Shown here: positions 7,909 to 15,843 of the stretch, one piece after another | How positions within the stretch are numbered: position 1 is the first letter of the stretch | How the letters are laid out: each line of letters opens with the position of its first letter | Assembly (NCBI GenBank): GCA_910585555.1 | Contig: CAJUFU010000020.1 | Span: 6,027 to 24,100, forward strand | From: an uncultured Lachnospiraceae bacterium | GTDB lineage: Bacteria > Bacillota > Clostridia > Lachnospirales > Lachnospiraceae | Direction of reading: 5' to 3' | Length of the DNA stretch: 18,074 nucleotides | Program-made: the position numbers and the translations under genes | The notes under the pieces: model-generated | The model's input: the letters and a program-made list of their open reading frames with translations, nothing else | Databases searched by the model: none | What the model was told of the DNA's origin: nothing

Positions 7909-9812
7909 TGCCGGGTCCAGGAATGAGAAGAGGTATGCCCAAGGGCAAAAGAATAGAGAACCCAGGAAAAGTATTCAAACGGCTGATGAAATATGTAGCG
8001 AAAAATTATGCGCCTCACTTGGTACTGACAACGGTGCTGATTTTCATCAGTGTACTGGCCAATGTACAAGGAACCATGTTTATCCAGCGTCTGATTGACG
8101 ATTATATTGCACCCATGTTAGTGGCGGATACACCGGATTTTGGGCCTTTGGCGGGGGCAATTGCCAGGGTGGCAGGCTTCTATCTAATCGGTGTGGCGGC
8201 GGCTTATGCCTGGAACAGGATTATGATCTGTGTGACCCAGGGGACACTGCGCAATGTGCGAAATGATTTATTTTCCCATATGGAAACCCTGCCCATCAAG
8301 TATTTTGACACCCATGCCCATGGAGATATTATGTCAACCTATACAAACGATACAGATACGCTGCGGCAGATGATCAGCCAGAGTATGCCCCAGGTCTTAA
8401 ACAGTTTCATTACGATTGTCAGCGTGTTTATCAGCATGGTGATTCTAAGTATCCCCCTCACCATCGTAACCCTTTTGATGATTGCCGTGATGCTTGTGGT
8501 GACCAAGAAGGTAGCGGGCTTAAGCAGTCAGTATTTTCTGGAACAGCAGAAGAACCTGGGCAAGGTCAACGGCTACATCGAGGAGATGATGAACGGCCAG
8601 AAGGTCGTCAAAGTGTTCTGCCATGAGGAAGAAAACAGGGAGGAATTCCGTAAGTTAAACGATGCTCTTTATGAGAGTGCCGATCGGGCAAACTATCTGG
8701 TCAATGTCGTGGGACCGGTCAATATGCAGCTTGGCAATGTGAGTTATGTGGTCTGTGCCATCGTGGGCGGCGCCCTGGCACTCTCCGGCATGACGGGGCT
8801 GACATTGGGGAAACTAGCCAGTTTCCTGACCTTCAACAAGAGCTTTAACGGGCCCATTAACCAAGTGAGTCAACAGTTTAATTCTATTGTCATGGCCATG
8901 GCCGGTGCAGAGCGTATCTTCCAGATGATGGATGAGAAACCGGAGGTGGACGACGGCTATGTGACTCTGGTCAACGTCCGGGAAGAGAACGGGAAATTGG
9001 TGGAGACACCGGAGCGTACCGGCCGCTGGGCCTGGCGTCATGAGCACCAGGCGGACCACTCGGTGGACTATGTGGAACTGCGGGGCGACGTGGTATTTGA
9101 CGGGGTAGACTTTGGATACAACGATGATAAGATTGTGCTGCATGATGTGAAATTGTACGCAGAACCTGGGCAGAAGATTGCCTTTGTGGGCTCCACCGGT
9201 GCAGGCAAGACCACCATCACCAATCTGATCAACCGGTTTTATGATATACAGGATGGTAAGATACGTTACGACGGCATTAATGTAAATAAGATTAAGAAGG
9301 CGGATTTGCGCCGTTCCCTGGGAATCGTGCTGCAGGATACCCACCTGTTTACCGGGACGGTGATGGAGAATATCCGCTACGGTAAGCTGAATGCCACGGA
9401 TGAGGAAGTGGTGGCGGCGGCGAAACTGGCCAATGCCCATGGGTTTATCAAGAGACTGCCGGAAGGATATGATACAGTGCTTTCCGGGGACGGAGCCAAC
9501 TTAAGCCAGGGACAAAGGCAGCTGCTTGCCATTGCCAGAGCGGCGATTGCGGACCCGCCGGTACTGATTCTCGATGAGGCCACCAGCTCCATCGATACCC
9601 GCACAGAGCGGATTGTGCAGGACGGCATGGATAAGCTGATGAAAGGGAGAACCACCTTTGTGATCGCCCACAGGCTTTCCACGGTCAAAAATTCCGACTG
9701 TATCATGGTGCTGGAGCAGGGACGGATTATTGAGAGAGGGACCCATGAGCAGCTTTTGGAGGAGAAAGGAAAGTATTATCAGCTGTATACGGGAAATGCG
9801 ATTGCTAATTAG
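7908..9812 (+). CDS. ABC exporter half-transporter with consensus catalytic residues (heterodimer subunit B)
   Basis: A 634-residue membrane-ATPase fusion, partner of the preceding subunit. Its start ATG shares one base with the upstream TAA (TAATG), implying translational coupling and a 1:1 complex. Walker A is GSTGAGKT (428-435), Walker B ILDEATSSID with catalytic Glu557, and the H-loop IAHR with His588, all consensus. Its signature is LSQGQ (532-536) rather than LSGGQ. In a heterodimer that altered signature sits at the degenerate site formed with subunit A's Walker motifs, leaving one canonical site made of subunit B's Walker motifs and subunit A's VSGGQ. The N-terminus is basic and Gly-rich. 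A longer linker (roughly residues 340-385, with WAWRHEHQ) joins membrane and ATPase domains. The substrate cannot be read from sequence. Confidence 0.92.
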   Translation: MPGPGMRRGMPKGKRIENPGKVFKRLMKYVAKNYAPHLVLTTVLIFISVLANVQGTMFIQRLIDDYIAPMLVADTPDFGPLAGAIARVAGFYLIGVAAAYAWNRIMICVTQGTLRNVRNDLFSHMETLPIKYFDTHAHGDIMSTYTNDTDTLRQMISQSMPQVLNSFITIVSVFISMVILSIPLTIVTLLMIAVMLVVTKKVAGLSSQYFLEQQKNLGKVNGYIEEMMNGQKVVKVFCHEEENREEFRKLNDALYESADRANYLVNVVGPVNMQLGNVSYVVCAIVGGALALSGMTGLTLGKLASFLTFNKSFNGPINQVSQQFNSIVMAMAGAERIFQMMDEKPEVDDGYVTLVNVREENGKLVETPERTGRWAWRHEHQADHSVDYVELRGDVVFDGVDFGYNDDKIVLHDVKLYAEPGQKIAFVGSTGAGKTTITNLINRFYDIQDGKIRYDGINVNKIKKADLRRSLGIVLQDTHLFTGTVMENIRYGKLNATDEEVVAAAKLANAHGFIKRLPEGYDTVLSGDGANLSQGQRQLLAIARAAIADPPVLILDEATSSIDTRTERIVQDGMDKLMKGRTTFVIAHRLSTVKNSDCIMVLEQGRIIERGTHEQLLEEKGKYYQLYTGNAIAN

Positions 9813-9851
9813 AGGAAGTGCGTGTTCTTTTTGGTGCCATAGGTATTAGTC

Positions 9852-9881
9852 TTGCACTTTTCTTGTGCCCTATTGTATAAT
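9852..9881 (+). promoter_or_regulatory. Sigma-A-type promoter for the EAL-domain gene
   Basis: TTGCAC (9852-9857), an 18-bp spacer and a perfect TATAAT (9876-9881). Transcription would start near 9888, leaving a leader of about 55 nt before the ATG at 9944. Confidence 0.65.
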
Positions 9882-9943
9882 GGTATTACATTTTGGCGAT
9901 AGGGGATAGAAGAGAAAAGCCGGTTAAGGGGTGGAGACGTTTT

Positions 9944-11695
9944 ATGACACATGAAGAGAGGGCAAATGAGCTTTTACGGCAGGATTATCACTGCTCGCAA
10001 GCTTTGTTTGGGGCCTTTGCAGGGGATTTGGGGCTGGATATTAAGACGGCTCTAAAGCTGAGTACCTGTTTTGGTGTAGGGATGCGGCAGGGAGATGTCT
10101 GCGGCTGCGTGACGGCAGGGTTGATGATACTGGGTGTGGCATTCGGATTTGACGACCCGCAGGAGCGGGAACTGGAAGTGTTTGGCAATAAGAAGACAGA
10201 GGAGTTTATCAGTCTCTTTAAGGAGGCTATGGGCGGCAGCTACCTGTGTAAGGATATATTACATACGGATGTATCCAACCCGCAGGGAATGGCTAAAATG
10301 CGGCAGGAAGGGCTTAAATTCAAGATTTGTCCCAATGCGTTGGCGGCAAGTATCAGGATTCTGGAAAGGATGCTGCAAGAATACCAGGACAATATGCAGG
10401 ATTTGGATATGGTGGTACTTCCTGAGGATGATGCCATGAAAAGCGCGCTCAGGCGGGTCAACAAACTGACCAGATTCCGAAGAAATGTTTTGGCGCTGCT
10501 TAGTCACTGTGAGGGAAAGATAGCTTTTCTGCAGTTTGATATTCGCAGTTTTAAGGTCATCAATGACATCTATGGGGAGATGATCGGCGATGAGATTCTG
10601 GATTTTGTCACAGAAGGGTTAAAGAAACTGTGCGGTGAACAGCAGTATTTTGTGAATTTGAGAAGTGATGTGTTTATGATCGTGACGCCTTACGAGGAAG
10701 AGGAAGAGCTGACCGTTTTTGTGAGCTGTATCCGGGAAACGCTGGGTGATTTTAAGCATGTCAAACTGCAATATACTTTTGGAATCTATATCGTAGATGA
10801 CAGGAATATGGAACTGCGGCAGATGGAAGACCGTGCGGCCATGGCACGTAAGGCGGCCAAGGAGAATATCATGTCAGACACGGCCTTTTATCAGGAACAG
10901 TTTAAGGAAATGCTCTATACGAGACGATTCATTGAAGACAGTATGAAATCCGGTATCACACAGCGGCATTTCCAGATGTATTTGCAGCCCAAGTACAGCA
11001 TTTCCCAGCATACCATAGTGGGAGCGGAGGCGTTGGTTAGGTGGATACATCCGGTGAAGGGGATGATTTATCCGGGTGAATTTATTCCGGTATTGGAGGA
11101 GAACGGTTTTATCCGCAATGTAGATTACTATATTTGGGAGGAAGCGTGTCGTTTTATCAAACGCTGTGAGGATGAGGGCATAACCGAATGTCCCATCTCG
11201 GTCAATGTGTCCAGGTATCATCTTGTGGAGGGAGAATTTATACAGGTGTTAAATGGGATGATTGACAGGATTGGCATTGAGAAACAGCATCTGGAGCTTG
11301 AGATTACGGAGACGGTCAATAACCAACAGATCAGCGAGATGTCCGGCCAGCTGAAAGACGGAGGATTCATGCTGCTGATGGATGATTTCGGAAGCGGGTA
11401 TTCTTCTCTCAGCATCTTGTTGGAGACACCCTTTGATGTGATTAAGATTGACAAGAAATTCATGGAGAACATGCTGGTATCCAAGAAAGGAAGACTGATT
11501 TTGGAGCAGGTGGTCGCCATGGCAAAGAAACTGGACCTGGGCCTTCTGGCGGAGGGTGTGGAGACCCGGGAGCAGGTGGAACTCCTTCAGGAGATTGGCT
11601 GCGATATGGTGCAGGGATTTTATTATGCAAAGCCCATGCCGGCGGAGGAGTTTTATGAGCTTTTGAAAGAAGACAGGAAATTAAATGCTGTATAG
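9944..11695 (+). CDS. C_GCAxxG_C_C domain - degenerate GGDEF - EAL fusion; probable c-di-GMP phosphodiesterase
   Basis: A 583-residue soluble protein in three parts. Residues ~1-150 match the C_GCAxxG_C_C family pattern (putative redox or metal domain): Cys17 in HCSQALF, Cys42, FGVGMRQGD followed by CGCVTAG with Cys53 and Cys55, Cys102 and Cys129. Residues ~165-315 are a GGDEF fold (LQFDIRSFKVINDIYGE) whose signature is RSDVF (240-244), so cyclase activity is not expected. Residues ~330-580 are an EAL domain with the catalytic set apparently intact: EAL at 362-364, SVNVS, ELEITET, DDFGSGYSSL, IKIDKKF, AEGVE and QGF. It should hydrolyse c-di-GMP, perhaps under redox or metal control by the N-terminal domain; that link is inference. 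The start at 9944 is preferred over TTG at 9893 because GTGGAG lies 7 nt upstream and the domain begins there. It has its own promoter and terminator. Confidence 0.9.
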   Translation: MTHEERANELLRQDYHCSQALFGAFAGDLGLDIKTALKLSTCFGVGMRQGDVCGCVTAGLMILGVAFGFDDPQERELEVFGNKKTEEFISLFKEAMGGSYLCKDILHTDVSNPQGMAKMRQEGLKFKICPNALAASIRILERMLQEYQDNMQDLDMVVLPEDDAMKSALRRVNKLTRFRRNVLALLSHCEGKIAFLQFDIRSFKVINDIYGEMIGDEILDFVTEGLKKLCGEQQYFVNLRSDVFMIVTPYEEEEELTVFVSCIRETLGDFKHVKLQYTFGIYIVDDRNMELRQMEDRAAMARKAAKENIMSDTAFYQEQFKEMLYTRRFIEDSMKSGITQRHFQMYLQPKYSISQHTIVGAEALVRWIHPVKGMIYPGEFIPVLEENGFIRNVDYYIWEEACRFIKRCEDEGITECPISVNVSRYHLVEGEFIQVLNGMIDRIGIEKQHLELEITETVNNQQISEMSGQLKDGGFMLLMDDFGSGYSSLSILLETPFDVIKIDKKFMENMLVSKKGRLILEQVVAMAKKLDLGLLAEGVETREQVELLQEIGCDMVQGFYYAKPMPAEEFYELLKEDRKLNAV

Positions 11696-11697
11696 AA

Positions 11698-11934
11698 ATG
11701 AAAAAGGCGCTGCGGAAAAATGCGGTGCCTTTTAAGATGGACTGCTCCATCAAGCTGTTCAAGCACCGTACCGCGGGAGTAAGGGAGTACTGGATTGTGG
11801 ATTTGTTGAAAAAAACGGTGGTGGTTTATCATTTTGAGACGGATGATTATGCAGAGTACAGCTTTGCGGATAAAGTGCCGGCAGGGATTTATGAGGATTT
11901 TGAGATTGATTTTACACAGGTGGACATCAGTTAA
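11698..11934 (+). pseudogene. Uma2-family nuclease remnant (C-terminal fragment)
   Basis: A 78-codon open frame. From about codon 18 it reads IKLFKHRTAGVREYWIVD, followed by a strand-rich tail ending VPAGIYEDFEIDF. This matches the C-terminal part of Uma2-type endonuclease-like proteins (PD-(D/E)XK fold), where AGVxEYWIVD is a hallmark. The family is normally about 180-190 residues, so the N-terminal half with most of the active site is missing. The first ~13 codons coincide with the terminator hairpin of the upstream gene, which argues against a genuine start at 11698. The next ATG (11737) has no good ribosome binding site. It ends directly against the start codon of the sensor kinase. I read it as a decayed gene left by a deletion or rearrangement; low-level translation coupled to the kinase cannot be excluded. 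Confidence 0.6.
11702..11733 (+). terminator. Rho-independent terminator of the EAL-domain gene
   Basis: A stem of about 12 bp including two G-U pairs, AAAAGGCGCTGC (11702-11713) with GCGGTGCCTTTT (11722-11733), starting 6 bp after the stop codon. The T-run closes the stem. Confidence 0.75.
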
Positions 11935-13344
11935 ATGGATTGGGAACTTAGCTATTTTGTGACAAGTGAGATATACCAGTTTTTTATGACGCTTTGGGCG
12001 GCATTTGCCTATTTCTATCTGGTTCGGGATTTTGTACGCAGCAAGAAGACGGCAGTACTTACCGGGGGCGCATATCTGGCCGTGATGCTGATTTTATGGT
12101 ATGAGCCCTATTATATACTGAGTTTTTGGGCCTATTTGATCGGGGCGGCGGCAGGTCTTGGTGTTATGTGTCTGCTGGAGCGGGAAAACTATCTGCAGAA
12201 AGTTTTTCTGGCATGGACTTTCTATGCTGTCCGCTGGCTGGTGGCGCGGCTCACGGTCACAGTCGGCGCATTGCTTTGGAAGGTCTTTCTGTTTGTGATT
12301 CCAGGTTATATCGATGTGGAGAAGGGCTATTATCTGTATGTGACCCAGAGTCTCATAGAGATTCCCACCCAGATTGTGCTATATATCTTAGCGCTGGCGC
12401 CGATTGTGAGGGCATACCGGGGGAAAGGACAAAAGATGCAGGGCCGGGAATTTCTGCTGATGTCTCTGCCCTCCTTTACCTCTGTGATGGGGTATGCCTA
12501 TGTGAAATATATATGGGAATCGCCGGTTGGCTTACAGTATAGTGAAGTGGATTCTTCCCTTTTGTATCATGGAATTGTTATGGTATATTGTCTGAGCTTA
12601 TACATACCTATTTTGGTTGTGGTTGCGCTGTATCAGAATATCAAGGAGAGTCAGCAGGAGAAGATGCGCAAGGACCTGCTGGCCGGACAGATGGAGGATA
12701 TGAAACGCCACATTCGGGAAGTGGAGGAGCTGTATCAGGAAATCCGCAGTCTGAAACACGATATGGGAAACCATGTGATGGTGATGCAGAAGCTGGCCGG
12801 TCATGAGCAGGAACAGTACGTCCAGTCTCTGAGAGCGCAGTACAGCGTAGTGGCTGATCGGATTCAGAGCGGCAATCCAGTGACGGACGTGATTTTGATG
12901 GAGAGAAGCAGAGAGGCGCAGGCGAAAGGAATTGCCTTTGACTGCAGCTTCCTGTATCCTGCCGGGCGGGAAGTGGATGCCTTTGATCTGAGCATTATCT
13001 TAAACAATGCGCTGGCCAATGCCATTGAGGCGGTGCAGAGGAAAGCCAGCGCAGAGGATGAAGCCCTAAATGGAGAGGGGGACAGAACGCCTGGATATAT
13101 CAGGATTTCTTCCTCCCTCAGAGAGAATGTGTATATGATTGAAGTGGAAAATTCCTGTTATCAAAAGATTGTCATGGACAGGGAAGAGCATCTGCCTGTT
13201 ACCACCAAGGAGGACAAAGATTTTCACGGGTTCGGACTGCGCAATATCCGCCGTGTGGCGCAGAAATATCATGGGGATATAGAAGTGGAGGCGGACCAGC
13301 AGGTATTCCGATTGAGCGTGATGCTGCAGGTCTGCAGGGTTTAG
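11935..13344 (+). CDS. AgrC-like membrane sensor histidine kinase (GHKL family), orphan
   Basis: A 469-residue protein. The N-terminal ~235 residues hold about six or seven hydrophobic membrane segments. A coiled-coil signalling helix follows (LYQNIKESQQEKMRK to VEELYQEI), then the H-box RSLKHDMGNH with phospho-acceptor His275. The GHKL ATPase domain has N-box LNNALANAIEA (Asn358/Asn362 region) and G-box HGFGLRNIRRV (431-441). This is the peptide- or signal-sensing AgrC/VirS/ComD type, which usually phosphorylates LytTR-domain regulators. No response regulator gene is adjacent on either side, so its partner is elsewhere. The ATG at 11935 follows the remnant's stop codon with no gap; the AGGTGG 11 nt upstream is a mediocre ribosome binding site. 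Its ligand cannot be inferred. Confidence 0.88.
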   Translation: MDWELSYFVTSEIYQFFMTLWAAFAYFYLVRDFVRSKKTAVLTGGAYLAVMLILWYEPYYILSFWAYLIGAAAGLGVMCLLERENYLQKVFLAWTFYAVRWLVARLTVTVGALLWKVFLFVIPGYIDVEKGYYLYVTQSLIEIPTQIVLYILALAPIVRAYRGKGQKMQGREFLLMSLPSFTSVMGYAYVKYIWESPVGLQYSEVDSSLLYHGIVMVYCLSLYIPILVVVALYQNIKESQQEKMRKDLLAGQMEDMKRHIREVEELYQEIRSLKHDMGNHVMVMQKLAGHEQEQYVQSLRAQYSVVADRIQSGNPVTDVILMERSREAQAKGIAFDCSFLYPAGREVDAFDLSIILNNALANAIEAVQRKASAEDEALNGEGDRTPGYIRISSSLRENVYMIEVENSCYQKIVMDREEHLPVTTKEDKDFHGFGLRNIRRVAQKYHGDIEVEADQQVFRLSVMLQVCRV

Positions 13345-13523
13345 CGGCCTCTTTAACTTGCGGCGGCCCGCCTCCCATGTCTCATCCTCCACTCCCCCCC
13401 CTAAATGGCAGCTTTTGGGTGTTTACAACAGAAAATATCCCTCTCACAACAATCTGCTTATCCGTGGATTTGGGCGTTACGATATAGAATGTGACGACAG
13501 GATTATCTGTCTTAGATACTTTA
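13345..13523. other. Intergenic stretch with no gene
   Basis: Starts with C-rich sequence (a run of C near 13395-13402) and a short GGCGG/CCGCC palindrome just after the kinase stop, neither followed by a terminator-like T-run. A small 5-bp stem, GACAG (13496-13500) / CTGTC (13507-13511), is also present. No convincing promoter, gene or terminator was found. Confidence 0.5.
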
Positions 13524-13727
13524 GGTAATTGTGAAGCGCATTTTCAAAAGTTTCCGTTGTACAAAATAGACAATCACCGTAGGGCACGCTTGCGCTGCAC
13601 TGTCGCTCGCAGCGGTGCATAAGACGCCAGAATACGGCGTCTAAACACCGGCGGCGCCAAAGCACCCTGCTTGCGATTTGTCTATTTTGCACAACTGCTT
13701 CCTGAAAGAATGTGTTTCGCAATTACC
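13524..13727. repeat. 204-bp imperfect inverted-repeat element (MITE-like or structured RNA)
   Basis: The left arm 13524-13575 and right arm 13675-13727 are imperfect inverted repeats of about 52 bp. Both outer ends read GGTAATTG when oriented inward, and the inner ends share a 20-bp near-identical block containing CAAAATAGACAA. Several differences between the arms are transitions that would give G-U pairs in RNA. The ~100-bp centre holds further stems, CGCTGC/GCAGCG and GACGCC (13623-13628) / GGCGTC (13635-13640). No target-site duplication or transposase is visible. The element ends 33 bp before the FlxA-like start codon, so it forms that gene's upstream region and possibly its leader. It may be a non-autonomous mobile repeat or a structured RNA element. 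Confidence 0.6.
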
Positions 13728-13760
13728 GATGAAACACTTTATGACAAGGAGGAGACAGAC

Positions 13761-14525
13761 ATGACAATAGGCGCAGTGAACGGCAGTCAGGGTGTACAGC
13801 AGCCCGGCAAGATGGGCGGCAGACAGGACGATCCAGTGGCAAAAGGGATTCAGGATAAGATTAACCAGGCCCAGAAGGAGCTGCAGGAATTAAACGGCAG
13901 ACAGGATATGCCGCCTAAAGTAAAACAGGAGAAACGGCAGGAACTTCAACAGGAAATCAATGATTTGAACATGCAGCTTCGTCAGCATGAAATGCAGGAA
14001 AAGATGAAGGAGCGGGAAGAGAAAAGACAAGGACAGGATAATCCGCTGGGGCTTCCCGAATATCAGGACAATGTCCGCAAAGATTCCAGACCGGGTGTGG
14101 AAATGGGTATTTCAGCGGCAGGCATGGAAGCGCTGATTTCGGCGGACGGCGCCAGAAAGACAGCGGATGTACAGGGCAGTGTGGCACAGCGCATGGAGGG
14201 TAAGGCAGGTGTACTGGAAGCAGAGATTCAGCTGGACAGTGCGCGCAACATGGATACGAGCAGTAAGCAGGAACAGCTTGCGGACGTCAACAGCAAAGCC
14301 CAGGCCGCTCAGACAGCGCAGATGAGTACTTTACAGAAGGCCGGTGAAGAGCTGAAAGAGGCGGCAGAGGCTGGAACAGATGCGGAGGGCGTTAAGAAAC
14401 AGGATGAAGATAAGGTTACTTCCAAGGATAACGCTGAAAACGAAGCGAAAGAGGGAAATCCGGACGAAAGCCAGGACGGCATGGGACAGACAGACGGGTA
14501 TGTGCCGGTGGATGTGAGAGTATAA
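13761..14525 (+). CDS. FlxA-like coiled-coil protein of unknown function
   Basis: A 254-residue, highly charged, Gln/Glu/Lys-rich protein without signal peptide or membrane segment. Residues ~23-90 resemble the FlxA-like family: DDPVAKGIQDKINQAQKEL, then LNGRQDMPPKVKQEKRQEL and INDLNMQLRQHEMQEKMKE, with heptad-like spacing of hydrophobics. The middle (PGVEMGISAAGMEALISADGA) is repeated in style by DSARNMDTSSKQEQ. The tail is acidic and probably disordered. The start at 13761 is firm because AAGGAGGAG at 13746-13754 precedes it; the frame stays open upstream into the inverted-repeat element, but that part is not a gene. In flagellated Clostridia such proteins have been linked to flagellar regulons through FlxA of E. 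coli, yet no flagellar gene is in the window and the role remains unknown. Confidence 0.8.
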   Translation: MTIGAVNGSQGVQQPGKMGGRQDDPVAKGIQDKINQAQKELQELNGRQDMPPKVKQEKRQELQQEINDLNMQLRQHEMQEKMKEREEKRQGQDNPLGLPEYQDNVRKDSRPGVEMGISAAGMEALISADGARKTADVQGSVAQRMEGKAGVLEAEIQLDSARNMDTSSKQEQLADVNSKAQAAQTAQMSTLQKAGEELKEAAEAGTDAEGVKKQDEDKVTSKDNAENEAKEGNPDESQDGMGQTDGYVPVDVRV

Positions 14526-14535
14526 GATAAAAAGG

Positions 14536-14564
14536 TTGTCATAAGAATGCACATGCGTTAGAAT
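14536..14564 (+). promoter_or_regulatory. Sigma-A-type promoter for the MBL lipoprotein gene
   Basis: TTGTCA (14536-14541), a 17-bp spacer and TAGAAT (14559-14564), each one mismatch from consensus. The start site would be near 14571, about 29 nt before the ATG at 14600. Confidence 0.7.
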
Positions 14565-14599
14565 CAGTATGAACTAAAAAAAGACGCATGAGGATTGTT

Positions 14600-15772
14600 A
14601 TGAAGATGAAAAGAAAATATAAGCGCCGGAAAACGTATGGAATTTGGAAAGTAATCTTAACACTTGTTATGATGATGACGCTGACGGCATGTGGAAATGG
14701 GGCGGTCATAGGCGCCGGAAAACTCGATACGGCGTCCGGCAGGGAGAATGGGCTGTCTGAACTGACAGTCCATTATATGGATGTGGGGCAGGGGGACGCG
14801 ATCTTGCTTGCCTGCGGCGGGGAGTATATGCTGATTGACGCAGGCGACAACGACCAGGGTACTACCGTACAAAATTACCTCACCAAACAGGGAGTAAAAA
14901 CCTTAAAATACGTGGTGGGAACCCATCCGGACGCGGACCATATCGGTGGATTAGATGTTATCTTGTATAAATTCAACTGTCAGACGGTGATGATGCCGGA
15001 TGTGGAAAGCGATACGGCCACTTACAGGGATGTGCTGGATGCCATGAAGGAGAAAGGGTATCGAAATACGGTGCCCAAGGCAGGGACATCTTATGAGCTG
15101 GGGGATGCCAGTTTTGTGATTGCAGGTCCGGTCAACTCCTATGAAGATACCAATAATCATTCCATTGTCATTCGTCTGACGCATGGAGATAACACCTTCC
15201 TGTTTACCGGGGATATGGAGGAGGAAGCCGAGGACGATCTGCTGAAAGAGAAGGTTTCTCTGCAGGCGGATGTATTAAAAGCAGGGCATCACGGCAGCCG
15301 CAGTTCGTCCTCGCAGGCTTTTTTGGAAGCCGTTTCGCCCGCCTATGCAGTCATCAGCTGTGGAGAGGATAACAGTTACGGGCACCCACATGCCCAGACC
15401 TTGAATACCCTGCGTCAGATGGGAGTAAAGGTGTTCCGCACAGATGAGCAGGGAACGGTTTTAGCTTCCTCGGATGGCAGTGAAATCACGTGGAACTGCA
15501 CGCCTTCCGACAGCTGGAAGGCAGGAGAGGGCACCCAGAGTCAGAAGAACAGCCAGAATAATGGGAAACTGGAAAATCAGACGTCTGCAGATACAGCGTC
15601 TGGGGCAGCCCTGCCGTTCGCAGACAGTTATATTGGAAACCGGAGAAACCATAAGCTGCACCGCGCCGATTGTGAAACACTGCCGGCGAAGAAGAATCAG
15701 GTGCCTTTCCGGACCAGGGAAGAGGCGGTGGCGGCAGGATACGATGACCCTTGCGGCAACTGTAACCCTTAA
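14600..15772 (+). CDS. Secreted ComEC-like metallo-beta-lactamase lipoprotein with Ada-like zinc tail
   Basis: A 390-residue extracytoplasmic lipoprotein: basic N-terminus, hydrophobic core, lipobox LTAC with Cys31. The metallo-beta-lactamase fold follows, beginning LTVHYMDVGQGDAILL, with metal ligands in HPDADH (109-114), HSIVIRL, FLFTGDMEEEAE, LKAGHHGSRSSSS and YGHPHAQTL, as in the hydrolase domain of ComEC. A Ser/Asn/Gln-rich spacer leads to a C-terminal ~48-residue module (YIGNRRNHKLHRADC, then AVAAGYDDPCGNCNP) whose three Cys and nearby His resemble the zinc-binding Ada N-terminal fold. The start at 14600 is preferred to 14588 because AGGA at 14591-14594 fits it; 14606 is also possible. 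In ComEC the related domain degrades one DNA strand during uptake. A surface nuclease or phosphodiesterase role is plausible here but not shown. It has its own promoter. Confidence 0.88.
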   Translation: MKMKRKYKRRKTYGIWKVILTLVMMMTLTACGNGAVIGAGKLDTASGRENGLSELTVHYMDVGQGDAILLACGGEYMLIDAGDNDQGTTVQNYLTKQGVKTLKYVVGTHPDADHIGGLDVILYKFNCQTVMMPDVESDTATYRDVLDAMKEKGYRNTVPKAGTSYELGDASFVIAGPVNSYEDTNNHSIVIRLTHGDNTFLFTGDMEEEAEDDLLKEKVSLQADVLKAGHHGSRSSSSQAFLEAVSPAYAVISCGEDNSYGHPHAQTLNTLRQMGVKVFRTDEQGTVLASSDGSEITWNCTPSDSWKAGEGTQSQKNSQNNGKLENQTSADTASGAALPFADSYIGNRRNHKLHRADCETLPAKKNQVPFRTREEAVAAGYDDPCGNCNP

Positions 15773-15843
15773 TTTTGGGTAACGTTCGGGAAAAATGGAA
15801 TACGCGCCTGCTTGATAATGGAATAGATTTTACATCTTAGCTG

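Noticed and set aside
9816..9862. Possible terminator after the exporter operon (AAGTGC ... GCACTT followed by TTC)
   Set aside because: The stem is only six pairs with a loop of about 32 nt, and the right arm overlaps the -35 of the next promoter.
9893..9943. Upstream TTG start for the EAL-domain protein
   Set aside because: It lies only a few bases after the predicted transcription start, has no ribosome binding site, and adds residues outside the domain.
13477..13722. Minus-strand 81-codon frame rich in Cys and Arg
   Set aside because: It coincides with the inverted-repeat element and has no ribosome binding site; probably a by-product of repeat sequence.
13671..13760. N-terminal extension of the FlxA-like frame
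   Set aside because: The strong AAGGAGGAG site fixes the start at 13761; the upstream frame falls in the inverted-repeat element.
15766..15800. ACCC/GGGT stem at the end of the MBL lipoprotein gene as a terminator
   Set aside because: Only about four pairs and no T-run after it.
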